A stretch of DNA of 64,000 nucleotides from an uncultured Granulosicoccaceae bacterium (GTDB taxonomy: Bacteria > Pseudomonadota > Gammaproteobacteria > Granulosicoccales > Granulosicoccaceae): assembly GCA_937922675.1 (NCBI GenBank), contig CALAJN010000001.1:1-64000 (forward strand), written 5' to 3'. The position numbers were made by a program, and so were the translations under genes. The notes under the pieces were generated by a model. The model was not told the origin of the DNA, made no database searches, and saw nothing but the letters and a program-made list of their open reading frames with translations. This document shows, in pieces, positions 38,183-47,573 of the stretch. Positions within the stretch are counted from its first letter, which is position 1. The number at the start of each line of letters is the position of its first letter.

Positions 38183-39181
38183 ATGCTGAGCAAGCGATAT
38201 ATCGCGAGTGCAATTGCGACCTTCGGGCTGATGGCCGGTAATCAGGCTGCTGCGGAGGACTGCGGCGAAGTCACGATCGCCAACATGAACTGGGCTTCTG
38301 CTGAAGTCATCGCAGAGATCGACAAGCTGATTTTATCTGAGGGCTATGGCTGCGACGCCACCTTGGTCGCCGGCGACACCATGCCGACGTTCACATCCAT
38401 GAACGAGAAAGGTGAGCCGGATCTGGCACCCGAGCTATGGGTCAACGCGGTGCGTGAGCCGCTTGATGCGGCCGTGGCTGAAGGCGAGATGATCATCGCC
38501 GCCGAGATTCTTTCGGACGGTGGTGAGGAAGGTTGGTGGATACCGAAGTACCTGGCAGAGGCCAACCCCGACATCAAGACGCCGGCCGATGCTCTTGCAC
38601 GCCCGGATCTGTTCCCCGGGCCAGAAGACAAGAGCCGCGGTGCTGTGCACAACTGCCCGTCGGGCTGGAACTGCCAAATCTCAACCGGCAATCTGTTTAC
38701 CGCCTATGACGGCGAAGGTGCCGGCTTTGACCTGATTGATACCGGCTCTGCCGCGGGTCTCGATGGATCTATTGCCAAGGCCTACGAGCAGAAGGAAGGT
38801 TGGCTGGGCTACTACTGGGCTCCGACCGCGATCCTCGGCAAGTACGAGATGGTCAAGCTGGATATGGGTGAGCATGACAAGGAGCATTGGGACGCTTGTA
38901 CCGTTGTGCTCGATTGCGAAGATCCCAAGCCGAATGGTTGGGCCAAGTCGGAGGTGTTCAGTGTCGTGACCAATGAGTTCGCCGAGAAGGCGGGTGTTGC
39001 GATGGAATACGTTGGTAAGCGCCAGTGGGACAACCCGACAGTCAACAAGCTTCTGGCGTGGATGGCTGACGAGCAGGCGACCGGTGAAGAAGCCGCTTAC
39101 TACTTCATCGAGAACTTTGAAGACGTCTGGAGCAATTGGGTTGACGCGGACGTAGCCGAGAAGGTCAAGGCTGCTCTTTAA
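38183..39181 (+). CDS. proX: Glycine betaine/choline ABC transporter, substrate-binding protein
   Basis: This 332-residue periplasmic protein has a signal peptide (cleaved after NQAAA, before EDCGE). It is an OpuAC/ProX-type binding protein: VTIANMNWASAEVIAEIDKLI at the start, DTMPTFTSM, GEEGWWIPKYL and GWLGYYWAPTAIL. The Trp/Tyr residues probably form the aromatic box for a quaternary amine. Cys pairs (CPSGWNC, CTVVLDC) suggest disulfides. Proteins of this type may bind betaine, choline or related compounds. A terminator lies between it and proW. Confidence 0.88.
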   Translation: MLSKRYIASAIATFGLMAGNQAAAEDCGEVTIANMNWASAEVIAEIDKLILSEGYGCDATLVAGDTMPTFTSMNEKGEPDLAPELWVNAVREPLDAAVAEGEMIIAAEILSDGGEEGWWIPKYLAEANPDIKTPADALARPDLFPGPEDKSRGAVHNCPSGWNCQISTGNLFTAYDGEGAGFDLIDTGSAAGLDGSIAKAYEQKEGWLGYYWAPTAILGKYEMVKLDMGEHDKEHWDACTVVLDCEDPKPNGWAKSEVFSVVTNEFAEKAGVAMEYVGKRQWDNPTVNKLLAWMADEQATGEEAAYYFIENFEDVWSNWVDADVAEKVKAAL

Positions 39182-39260
39182 CCGACGACGACGAGATTGA
39201 AGTGGAGGGTGGGCTGACCATGTTGACGGCAGCCCGCCCGCTCTGACATCTCTTCACAAG

Positions 39261-39287
39261 AGGCGACTTCGGTCGCCTTTTTTTTTA
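39261..39287 (+). terminator. Intrinsic terminator between proX and proW
   Basis: AGGCGAC (39261-39267), a TTCG tetraloop, and GTCGCCT (39272-39278) are followed by a run of about nine T. It would make most transcripts end after proX. Partial read-through would then give excess binding protein over membrane components, a known pattern for ABC importers. Confidence 0.9.
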
Positions 39288-39336
39288 TTTCACCGGTCAC
39301 GGGCGGGCGACACACCCGGGCAGAGAGGATATTTGA

Positions 39337-40230
39337 ATGGCGGAGTGGTACCAGGAATTCCCTGCAATGTCCCGAACCGGATTACGGGATCTTAAAAAGG
39401 GCATCGACAACGGTTTTCGCGAGTGGACGCGCGAGCACGGGGACACAGTCGAGTCCCTGTTTGATCCGATCAAGGAGCTGCTGATCTGGTCTGAGCGATT
39501 GTTGCTCAACACTCCCTGGCCCATCATCCTGATTGCTATCACGGCCATCGCGTGGTTGGGTAGTCGCAAGTTGTCGATCACGATTGGTACCCTGGTCACG
39601 CTCGTGCTGATCGGCTATTTCGATATGTGGGAGGACACGATGCGAACTGTGTCGATGATGTTCGTGTGCACTCTGGTGTCCATTGTCATTGGTATCCCCA
39701 TAGGTATTGCGATGTCCAAATCCAATGTGCTCGAACGCATGGTGACGCCGGTACTTGACATCATGCAGACCATGCCGGGCTTCGTGTATCTGATTCCGGT
39801 TGTCATGCTGCTAGGCATCGGTAAGGTGCCAGGACTACTGGCTGTGGTGGTCTACGCCATACCGCCGATCATTCGATTGACCAACCTTGGAATCAGATTG
39901 GTTGACAAGGAGGTGCTGGAAGCGGCGGACGCCTTTGGCAGCTCCTCGTGGCAACGCTTGAAGAATGTGCAGATACCGCTGGCCATGCCAACCATCATGG
40001 CCGGCATAAACCAGACGATCATGATGGCGCTGGCACTGGTGGTTATCGCATCGATGATTGGCGTGCAAGGTCTTGGTCAGCCAGTGCTCAAGGCTATCGC
40101 CAATCAGTACTTCACCCTGGGTGTGTTCAACGGTCTTGCGATCGTCGGTATTGCCATCATTTTTGATCGCGTGAGTCAGGCTTACGGTAAGCGATTGCAA
40201 GCACACTCTGAGGTAGTTCATGGCCACTGA
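39337..40230 (+). CDS. proW: Glycine betaine/proline-type ABC transporter permease
   Basis: This 297-residue inner-membrane protein has six or seven helices. The binding-protein-dependent transport motif is EAADAFGSSSWQRLKNVQIPLAMPTIMAGI, shown here in part as EAADAFGSS, and GVQGLGQPVLKAI follows; QTMPGFVYLIPVVMLLGIG is typical of ProW. The N-terminal 60 residues are cytoplasmic and charged. It ends 11 bases inside the proV start. Confidence 0.93.
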   Translation: MAEWYQEFPAMSRTGLRDLKKGIDNGFREWTREHGDTVESLFDPIKELLIWSERLLLNTPWPIILIAITAIAWLGSRKLSITIGTLVTLVLIGYFDMWEDTMRTVSMMFVCTLVSIVIGIPIGIAMSKSNVLERMVTPVLDIMQTMPGFVYLIPVVMLLGIGKVPGLLAVVVYAIPPIIRLTNLGIRLVDKEVLEAADAFGSSSWQRLKNVQIPLAMPTIMAGINQTIMMALALVVIASMIGVQGLGQPVLKAIANQYFTLGVFNGLAIVGIAIIFDRVSQAYGKRLQAHSEVVHGH

Positions 40231-41275
40231 AAATATTGAGATACGCGGCCTCTACAAGATCTTTGGCAAAAAGGCCAAGTCTTATGTGGACGCTGTACGC
40301 AATGGCATGTCCAAGCAGGAGCTTCAGGAGCAGCACGGCCATGTTCTAGGGTTGAAGGACATCAATCTGACCATGCCTGCTGGTTCGATTCAGGTGGTCA
40401 TGGGGCTCTCGGGCTCGGGTAAATCCACCTTGATACGGCATATCAATCGTCTGATCGATCCCACCGTTGGTGAGGTGCTCGTCGATGGCGATGACGTGTG
40501 CAAGATGGGCACGCGTGCACTCAGACAGTTCCGTCGCCACAAGACGGCGATGGTGTTCCAGAAATTTGCGCTGCTGCCGCACCGTACGGTCATCGACAAC
40601 GTCGTGTACGGGCTTGAGCTTCAAGGTGTTGACAAGGCCCGTCAGCAGGAAGCGGGTCGCCGCTGGATTGATCGCGTCGGCTTGTCCGGTTTTGAAGACA
40701 ACTACCCCAATCAGTTGTCAGGCGGTATGCAGCAACGTGTTGGCTTGGCACGTGCGCTGACTAACGATGCGCCTATCTTGTTGATGGATGAAGCCTTTAG
40801 TGCACTTGATCCGCTGATCCGTACGGATATGCAGTCGGTACTGCTCGAGCTACAAGCCGAGCTGAAGAAGACTGTTGTCTTCATCACGCATGATCTCGAT
40901 GAGGCTCTGCGCCTCGGTGATCGGATAGCGATTCTGCGCGATGGTGAAATCGTGCAGGAAGGTACCGGCCAGGATATCGTCTTGAGACCTGCTGATGATT
41001 ACATCGAGAGCTTTGTCAAAGAGGTCAACCGCGGGCGAGTCATTCTCGTTGAGAGTGTCATGCAGTCTGGTGAGGCTGCCAACGCATCTCTCGAGCTCAA
41101 GCAGAACACCCAGCTTGAGGATGCTGCACGCTCCATGACGCAAGCCGGCACCGATGTCGCCAATGTCATCGGCAAGGACGGTCAGTGCTGCGGCCACATC
41201 CAGATGGGGGCGGTCGTTTCTGCCATGGTGCGTCAGGATGATGAAGGGCCAGCCAGGCAAGCTAGCAGCTTGTAG
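40220..41275 (+). CDS. proV: Glycine betaine/proline-type ABC transporter ATP-binding protein
   Basis: This 351-residue ATPase has ProV features: IFGKKAKSYVDAVRNGMSK insertion at the N-terminus, Walker [33 protein letters not shown], signature LSGGMQQRVGLARAL, Walker B ILLMDEAFSALDPLIR and H-loop FITHDLDEALRLGD. The last 70 residues resemble one partial CBS domain, which in this family senses ionic strength. It overlaps proW by 11 bases and is followed 9 bases later by a glycosyltransferase gene. Confidence 0.94.
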   Translation: MATENIEIRGLYKIFGKKAKSYVDAVRNGMSKQELQEQHGHVLGLKDINLTMPAGSIQVVMGLSGSGKSTLIRHINRLIDPTVGEVLVDGDDVCKMGTRALRQFRRHKTAMVFQKFALLPHRTVIDNVVYGLELQGVDKARQQEAGRRWIDRVGLSGFEDNYPNQLSGGMQQRVGLARALTNDAPILLMDEAFSALDPLIRTDMQSVLLELQAELKKTVVFITHDLDEALRLGDRIAILRDGEIVQEGTGQDIVLRPADDYIESFVKEVNRGRVILVESVMQSGEAANASLELKQNTQLEDAARSMTQAGTDVANVIGKDGQCCGHIQMGAVVSAMVRQDDEGPARQASSL

Positions 41276-41284
41276 AAACAGGCT

Positions 41285-42103
41285 ATGACAGATCCGTTAG
41301 TGCGGCAGAGGAATGTGACTGCATCAGGTAGTGCCGTTGAACTCAGTGTGATCGTGCCAGCCTGGAATGAAGAGGCCTATCTCGGTACTACGCTTGCGAG
41401 CTTGAACGCTTGCTTGGGTAATATCGATGCAAGCTCCGAGCTCATCGTCGTTGACAACAACTCGACCGACGCGACATCAGCGGTGGCGAGTGACGCCGGT
41501 GCTATGGTCGTGTTTGAACCGATCAATCAAATCGCCCGCGCACGAAACTCAGGCGCTCGTACTGCGCGCGGCCAATGGCTGCTTTTTGTTGATGCGGATA
41601 CATCGGTATCGACCGAGTTGGTGTCTGCTGTGCTTGATCGACTTCGCTCAGGTGCGACGGTGGGTGGCGGGGCAACCGTCGAACTAGACCAACAGGTCGG
41701 GCGAGTGGCCAGAATCGGGCTCGATTTTTGGAACCTGATTAGCTCGCGCCTGAAGTTGGCAGCGGGCAGTTGTGTCTGGTGCAGGCGTGATGCTTTTGAG
41801 CAGGTCGGTGGCTTTCCTCAGTCACGTTATGCCGGTGAGGAGCTGGTGTTGTCGCGTCAACTCAAGCGGTGGGGGCGCAAGCGTGGCATGAACTTCCTGA
41901 TCTTGTCGCACGCGCCGGTCGAGACCTCTGCGCGTAAGTTGCAATGGTACGGCCCTTTGGATATCGCACGCCAAACCGTGCTTGCTCTGATACCGGGCGC
42001 GCTGGGTAGCAAGCGCATGATGCACACCTGGTACGACGATGCCGGGCGACGGGCAATGCGCAAGGAGCAATCCCGCCCCAAAACGAGAGCGGACGAACCT
42101 TAG
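41285..42103 (+). CDS. Family 2 glycosyltransferase
   Basis: This 272-residue protein has a GT-A fold: LSVIVPAWNEEAYLGTTLAS, IVVDNNSTDATSAVASDAG, QIARARNSGARTARGQWLLF and the DxD motif DAD (in FVDADTSVS). A GEELVLSRQLKRWGR segment follows. It lacks clear membrane helices. The acceptor and sugar are unknown. It sits nine bases after proV and may be in the same transcript, although no link to osmolyte uptake is apparent. Confidence 0.86.
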   Translation: MTDPLVRQRNVTASGSAVELSVIVPAWNEEAYLGTTLASLNACLGNIDASSELIVVDNNSTDATSAVASDAGAMVVFEPINQIARARNSGARTARGQWLLFVDADTSVSTELVSAVLDRLRSGATVGGGATVELDQQVGRVARIGLDFWNLISSRLKLAAGSCVWCRRDAFEQVGGFPQSRYAGEELVLSRQLKRWGRKRGMNFLILSHAPVETSARKLQWYGPLDIARQTVLALIPGALGSKRMMHTWYDDAGRRAMRKEQSRPKTRADEP

Positions 42104-42106
42104 GGC

Positions 42107-42750
42107 CTACGCCAGCGACTTTGTCAGTAGCGCTTTCCAGCGCTGGTTATCGATGGCAAACACAACTCGTGCATTGGGCTCCTGTTGGCTGGTACCCAGT
42201 TTGTCCACGAGGCTTTGACCGCGACCAGTCTCGTTACCACACACGATGTGCACAGCGTGTTCGCTGATATCAATGGCGATGGAAGGATCCAGTGCAACGG
42301 CCATGGCAACCGGATCCGCCAATGCCATGCCGGTTTGACCCTGAAGGGTCTGTGCCGCACGCAATGACGTCGCATTCGACTCGATAGCAATACGTGCGCG
42401 ATCAGTGCCCAAGGCGATGATGTCGCGGCGCTCATCTGTACTCAAGGCAGCCTCGCCACAGGAGTGTTCCCATCCGATCATCGTGATGGTCATACCTGAG
42501 TCGAATACGCGCGCTGCCGCTTCCGGATCAACCCAGAAGTTGTACTCAGCAGCTGGCGTCACGTTGCCGTGCGTGCATGCAGCTCCGCCCATGATCCAGC
42601 AATGCTTGATCCTTGAGGCAAGTTCCGGATCTACACTGAGCGCGGTGGCGATATTGGTGAGTGGCCCGAGCGTTACCAGCTCAAGTTGCCCATCATCAGC
42701 GCTACCGCATCATCAGAAGCGGTATCAGTATCGATCAGGAATCTGCGCAT
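42107..42750 (-). pseudogene. Nucleoside hydrolase, broken by internal deletion and frameshift
   Basis: A start at 42750 encodes RRFLIDTDTASDDAVALMM, the calcium-binding N-terminus of inosine-uridine nucleoside hydrolases. About 60 bases later, in a different frame, the sequence continues as ELVTLGPLTNIATAL, then CWIMGGAACTHGNVTPAAEYNFW and on to the normal C-terminal region, ending at 42107. Roughly 70 residues between the two parts are missing and the frames do not match. The longest intact frame (from 42592) lacks the metal-binding N-terminus. It should be inactive. It lies between a convergent glycosyltransferase gene and the cysNC end. Confidence 0.82.
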
Positions 42751-42794
42751 GAAGTCCTGCGGGTCAAAGAGGGTGACCCGCAGAACCTTACCGC

Positions 42795-44762
42795 TTATTC
42801 GCTCGCCGCGAGCGCCTCGAGCATACCGGCCTTGCGCAGTTCGGAGACGATGCGCTCGGCGGCCTGTTCAGCACTCAACGCGCCGGTGTCGACAAGAATT
42901 TCCGGTGATTCAGGCGCCTCATAAGGCGAATCAATACCCGTGAAGTTCTTCAATTCTCCACGACGCGCCTTCTTGTAGAGACCCTTGGGGTCTCTCTCCT
43001 CGGCAACGCTGAGTGGTGTCTCCACAAATGTCTCTATGAATTCACCTTCAGCGACCAGTGAACGCGCAAGGGCACGTTCGGAGCGAAAGGGTGAGATGAA
43101 CGCGGTCAACACGATCAGGCCAGAATCAGCCATGAGGCTCGCCACTTCACCAATACGGCGAATGTTTTCGACGCGGTCAGCATCAGTAAAGCCGAGGTCC
43201 TTGTTCAGACCATGGCGTACATTGTCACCATCGAGCAGATAAGTGTGGTGACCAAGTGCGGCGAGCTTCTTCTCAACAATATTGGCGATAGTCGATTTCC
43301 CCGAGCCAGAAAGACCTGTGAACCACACAACACAGGGCTTCTGCCCTTTCATCGTGGCGCGTGCAGTCTTGTCCACATCGACTGCCTGCATGTGAATGTT
43401 GTCTGCTCGACGAAGTGCAAAGCGCAACATGCCAGCGCCGACTGTGGCATTGGTAATGCGGTCGATGAGGATGAAGCCACCGAGACCCTTGTTGTCGGTA
43501 TAAGCCTCAAACGGGATTACGCGATCGGTCTTCAGGTTGCAGATGCCGATTGAATTGAGCTCGAGTTGCCTGGCTGCTGTTTCCTCAAGGGTATTGACGT
43601 TGACCTCGTGCTTGATGGAGGTGACAGTAGCCGTGACGGTCTGGGTACCGAGCTTCAAAAGATAGGGGCGACCTGCCAGCATGGGGTCGTCGTGCATCCA
43701 CACAATCGTGGTCTCGAACTGGTCTGCAGAACCTGCGGGCTCTTCACTGGTGGAGATGACGTCTCCTCGTGAGGCATCGATTTCGTCTGCCAGAGTGAGC
43801 GTTACTGCATCTCCGGCACGCGCTTCATCCTTGTCGCCATCCATCGTGACAATGCGTGCGATCTTGCTGGTACGGCCTGAGGGCTGAACTCGGATATCGT
43901 CTCCTGGCTTTACGATGCCAGCGCTAACCGTGCCGGCGTAGCCGCGAAAGTCGAGATTGGGTCTGTTGACCCACTGCACCGGCATGCGAAAAGGCGAGTC
44001 ATTGGCTGCTTCATCATCAAGCTTCAATGTCTCGAGCAGGCCAAGCAAGGTAGTGCCTCGATACCAGGGCATGTTGGTCGAAGGAGCGGTGACATTATCG
44101 CCCTCCAGTGCCGACATCGGAATCGCTGTAATGCTCTCGATACCCAGACCATGAGCAAACTCGCTGTATTCCTCGTAGATCGCGTTGAACACAGACTCAT
44201 CCCAGCGCATCAGGTCCATCTTGTTGACCGCGAGGACCACATGACGAATTCCCAACAGCGAGACTAGATAACTGTGACGCCGTGTCTGGGTGAGAAGACC
44301 CGCACGTGCATCACACAGGATGACTGCTGCATCGGCGCTTGAGGCACCTGTGACCATGTTGCGGGTGTACTGCTCATGTCCGGGCGTATCCGCGACGATG
44401 AACTTGCGTCTGTCGGTCGAGAAAAAGCGGTAGGCAACGTCGATGGTGATGCCTTGCTCACGCTCTGCAGACAAACCATCTACGAGCAGAGCGAAGTCGA
44501 TATTGCTGCCCTGAGTACCAAACTTCTTGGATTCTGCAGCGACTGTTTCAAGCTGGTCTTCGAACAGAACCTTGGACTCATACAGCAGGCGTCCAATGAG
44601 CGTGCTCTTGCCGTCATCCACGCTGCCGCAGGTGATGAAACGCAACAGGCTCTTGTGTTCGTGACGCTCGAGATAGGCGTTGATGTCGCCTGCAATCAGG
44701 CGATCTGATTCGTCCTGCATACCCGCTGTTTGCAGGCCCGTGTCTTTGATATTGGCGCTCAT
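42795..44762 (-). CDS. cysNC: Bifunctional sulfate adenylyltransferase subunit 1 / APS kinase
   Basis: This 655-residue fusion contains two enzymes. The N-terminal GTPase (CysN, about residues 35-455) has the G1 motif [28 protein letters not shown], and NKMDLM. The C-terminal APS kinase (CysC, from about residue 460) has [33 protein letters not shown] and the [13 protein letters not shown] segment. CysN couples GTP hydrolysis to APS formation by CysD, and CysC makes PAPS from APS. It overlaps the cysD stop by one base. The fusion is common in Proteobacteria. Confidence 0.97.
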   Translation of the reverse strand: MSANIKDTGLQTAGMQDESDRLIAGDINAYLERHEHKSLLRFITCGSVDDGKSTLIGRLLYESKVLFEDQLETVAAESKKFGTQGSNIDFALLVDGLSAEREQGITIDVAYRFFSTDRRKFIVADTPGHEQYTRNMVTGASSADAAVILCDARAGLLTQTRRHSYLVSLLGIRHVVLAVNKMDLMRWDESVFNAIYEEYSEFAHGLGIESITAIPMSALEGDNVTAPSTNMPWYRGTTLLGLLETLKLDDEAANDSPFRMPVQWVNRPNLDFRGYAGTVSAGIVKPGDDIRVQPSGRTSKIARIVTMDGDKDEARAGDAVTLTLADEIDASRGDVISTSEEPAGSADQFETTIVWMHDDPMLAGRPYLLKLGTQTVTATVTSIKHEVNVNTLEETAARQLELNSIGICNLKTDRVIPFEAYTDNKGLGGFILIDRITNATVGAGMLRFALRRADNIHMQAVDVDKTARATMKGQKPCVVWFTGLSGSGKSTIANIVEKKLAALGHHTYLLDGDNVRHGLNKDLGFTDADRVENIRRIGEVASLMADSGLIVLTAFISPFRSERALARSLVAEGEFIETFVETPLSVAEERDPKGLYKKARRGELKNFTGIDSPYEAPESPEILVDTGALSAEQAAERIVSELRKAGMLEALAASE

Positions 44763-45958
44763 CAGAAGTAACCCTCTTGCTTTTTCTTTTCCATCGACGC
44801 CGCTGCGTCATGATCGATCATTCGGCCCTGGCGCTCGCTGCTGCGAGCCAGGAGCATTTCCTGGATGATTTCCGGCAGAGTGGTAGCCGTTGAATCAACC
44901 GCGCCAGTCAGCGGGTAACAACCCAGGGTGCGAAAACGCACGCTTCGCATTTCAGGTACTTCACCGGGGTTCAGTGGCATGCGGTCGTCGTCGACCATGA
45001 TCATTGCGCCGTCGCGATGCACGATCGGACGCTGTGCCGCGTAGTACAAGGGAACGATCGGGATGTTCTCGCGATGGATGTACTGCCAGATGTCGAGCTC
45101 GGTCCAGTTCGAGAGCGGAAACACACGAATGGACTCATCGCGGCGTTTGCGCGCGTTGTACAGGTTCCAGAGCTCAGGGCGCTGTGCCTTGGGCTCCCAA
45201 CGGTGTTCGGCAGAACGGAAGCTGAATACGCGCTCCTTGGCGCGTGACTTTTCCTCATCACGTCGAGCGCCGCCAAAGGCGATGTCGAACTTGTGTTCGT
45301 TGAGTGCTTGTTTGAGACCCTCGGTCTTCATGATGTCGGTGTGCAGTGCCGAGCCGTGGGTGAAGGGATTGACGCCTTGGCGAAGACCTTCTGGGTTCAC
45401 GTGCCGAATCAGCTCCATCCCGTAATCGTCGACGATGGAGTCGCGAAACGCATACATCGCCTGGAACTTCCACGTGGTGTCCACATGCAGCAACGGAAAC
45501 GGCGGCGGCGCCGGATAGAATGCCTTGCGAGCGAGGTGCAGCATGACCGCGCTGTCCTTGCCCACCGAATACAACATGACCGGCTTGTCGGCCTCTGCCA
45601 CCACCTCGCGCATGATGTGCAGGCTCTCGGCCTCGAGGCGCTCAAGGTGGGTGCGACGCGCTGGGTCGATCGTGAACTCGGGCAACTCGTACTGCTGTTG
45701 TGCGGGAGCAATCTCGGGTGCTTCGGCCTGGTGCTGCCCAGCGTTGGCGGCGTCATCAGAGCCGGGGCTGCGGGGTCGCCCGCGGGGGCCAACCGGTACT
45801 GCCTCCCAGCCGCCCTCGCGGTAGGCCTTGGTGGCGGCAGTCACAGTCGGTGCACTGAGGCCAGTGCGCTCGGCAGTCTCTTTGACCGTGGTGCCGGCGA
45901 GGCGCAGCTCGACGGCCTGGCGACGCAATTGGTTGAGTGTTTCGACGGATTGGGACAC
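44762..45958 (-). CDS. cysD: Sulfate adenylyltransferase subunit 2 with N-terminal helix-turn-helix domain
   Basis: The C-terminal 300 residues are complete CysD, the ATP sulfurylase small subunit: [76 protein letters not shown] and the C-terminal KKKQEGYF. In front lies an HTH domain ([40 protein letters not shown]) followed by a PRGRPRSPG linker. That domain resembles the N-terminal HTH of IS630-like transposases and related proteins. The GTG at 45958 (398 residues, GGAA upstream) was chosen; a TTG at 46012 (416 residues) is open but has no ribosome binding site. It is the first gene of cysD-cysNC. An autoregulatory role is inference. Confidence 0.9.
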   Translation of the reverse strand: MSQSVETLNQLRRQAVELRLAGTTVKETAERTGLSAPTVTAATKAYREGGWEAVPVGPRGRPRSPGSDDAANAGQHQAEAPEIAPAQQQYELPEFTIDPARRTHLERLEAESLHIMREVVAEADKPVMLYSVGKDSAVMLHLARKAFYPAPPPFPLLHVDTTWKFQAMYAFRDSIVDDYGMELIRHVNPEGLRQGVNPFTHGSALHTDIMKTEGLKQALNEHKFDIAFGGARRDEEKSRAKERVFSFRSAEHRWEPKAQRPELWNLYNARKRRDESIRVFPLSNWTELDIWQYIHRENIPIVPLYYAAQRPIVHRDGAMIMVDDDRMPLNPGEVPEMRSVRFRTLGCYPLTGAVDSTATTLPEIIQEMLLARSSERQGRMIDHDAAASMEKKKQEGYF

Positions 45959-45980
45959 GGGATGTTCCGGTTTCTTGGCT

Positions 45981-46042
45981 AAAAAGTTTTTGTAGTATCG
46001 CTCATCTAACAAAAAAAGTTTATAACTTGTAAAAAACGTTTT
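45981..46042. promoter_or_regulatory. Three A-tract/T-tract sites upstream of cysD
   Basis: Three similar sites lie in the AT-rich cysD upstream region: AAAAAGTTTTT (45981-45991), AAAAAAAGTTTA (46011-46022) and AAAAAACGTTTT (46031-46042). Their centres are about 32 and 20 bases apart, close to three and two turns of the DNA helix. They could be operators for the HTH domain of CysD or for another regulator, or simply promoter A-tracts. No clear -35/-10 pair was resolved. Confidence 0.35.
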
Positions 46043-46202
46043 CTTGTTTTGACGTTCGCATCACACATCAGCCGCAGGCCATGCGCGGACCTGGTCAGGC
46101 GGTAGTGACCGTAAATCCCGGCGCAGACGCGGACGGTGTGGTCCTCACGGTGTACCCTGAGCGCCCGAAGCCTCTGCGCAATACGCCTTTTCCACCGTCC
46201 AG

Positions 46203-47573
46203 ATGACCCGAAAAGTATTCATCAAGACCCACGGCTGTCAGATGAACGAGTACGACTCGGCCAAGATGCTCGACGTCCTCGCCGACGCCGGGCCCGTCGA
46301 GTCAACCAAGGATCCGGCCGAGGCCGATATCCTGTTGCTCAACACCTGTTCGATCCGGGAGAAGGCGCAGGAGAAGGTGTTCTCGGAGCTTGGCCGATGG
46401 AGGCCGCTGAAAGAGGCTCGCGAAGCTGCCGGTGGCAAGCCCGTGGTTATCGGGGTAGGTGGTTGTGTGGCCAGTCAGGAAGGCGAGGCGATTCAACAGC
46501 GCGCGCCGTTCGTTGATGTCGTGTTTGGACCGCAAACCCTGCATCGCCTGCCAGAGCTGGTGTCTCAGACCGAGGCAGCCGGGGCTCCGGTCGTTGACAT
46601 CAGTTTTCCAGAAATCGAGAAGTTTGATCGCTTGCCCGAGCCTCGCTCCGAAGGGCCAGTGGCGTTTGTTTCCATTATCGAGGGTTGCAGCAAGTACTGC
46701 AGTTTTTGCGTCGTCCCCTACACCCGAGGCGAGGAGCTCAGCCGGCCACTCGATGATGTGCTTGCAGAGTGCATGAGTCTGGCGGAACAGGGCGTGCGTG
46801 AAATACATTTACTCGGGCAAAACGTTAATGCCTACCGTGGCCCGACTGGCGAGGAGGGTGAGGTGGCAGATCTTGCCTTCTTGATTCGTTGCGTCGCTGC
46901 TATCGACGGCGTCGACCGCATTCGCTACACCACATCGCATCCTGTGGAGTTCAGTGATGCCTTGATTGAAGCCCATCGTGATGTACCAGAACTTGTGAGC
47001 TTTCTGCATCTGCCAGTGCAAAGTGGCTCGGATCGGATACTGGCCGCGATGAAGCGTGGCCACACCGCGATTGAGTACAAGGCCAAGATTCGTAAATTGA
47101 TGGCCGCTGACCCCAGGCTGACCTTGTCGTCTGACTTCATTGTGGGTTTTCCAGGTGAAACCGACGCTGATTTTCAGGCCACCATGGACTTGATCGAGAC
47201 CGTCGGGTTTGATAACTCATTCAGCTTCATCTACAGTGCACGCCCCGGCACTCCAGCAGCTTCGCTGGCTGACGATACCGACATGTCAGTCAAGAAGGCG
47301 CGTCTTGCTCATCTGCAAGCAACGATTACACGACAGGCTGCTGCAATCAGTCAGGCGATGGTCGGCACGGTCGTACCTGTTCTGGTTGACCGCCCGTCAC
47401 GCAAGGACCCCGCACAAGTCAGCGGGCGCACAGAGAATAATCGCGTGGTGAACTTTACAGCTGATACCAGCCTGATCGGAAGTTTTGCCTCCGTCCGCAT
47501 CACCGAAGCCCTTCCGAATTCCCTGCGCGGTGAAATCGTCGATATAGAAGCTACCGCCGCCGCTGCATCGTGA
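46203..47573 (+). CDS. miaB: tRNA-2-methylthio-N6-dimethylallyladenosine synthase
   Basis: This 456-residue radical-SAM enzyme methylthiolates i6A37 in tRNA. The N-terminal MTTase domain has [13 protein letters not shown] and [14 protein letters not shown]; the radical-SAM cluster cysteines lie in [26 protein letters not shown] follows, and a C-terminal TRAM domain has [15 protein letters not shown] and [12 protein letters not shown]. It starts the conserved miaB-ybeZ-ybeY-corC-lnt run; its stop overlaps the next GTG by four bases. Confidence 0.98.
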   Translation: MTRKVFIKTHGCQMNEYDSAKMLDVLADAGPVESTKDPAEADILLLNTCSIREKAQEKVFSELGRWRPLKEAREAAGGKPVVIGVGGCVASQEGEAIQQRAPFVDVVFGPQTLHRLPELVSQTEAAGAPVVDISFPEIEKFDRLPEPRSEGPVAFVSIIEGCSKYCSFCVVPYTRGEELSRPLDDVLAECMSLAEQGVREIHLLGQNVNAYRGPTGEEGEVADLAFLIRCVAAIDGVDRIRYTTSHPVEFSDALIEAHRDVPELVSFLHLPVQSGSDRILAAMKRGHTAIEYKAKIRKLMAADPRLTLSSDFIVGFPGETDADFQATMDLIETVGFDNSFSFIYSARPGTPAASLADDTDMSVKKARLAHLQATITRQAAAISQAMVGTVVPVLVDRPSRKDPAQVSGRTENNRVVNFTADTSLIGSFASVRITEALPNSLRGEIVDIEATAAAAS

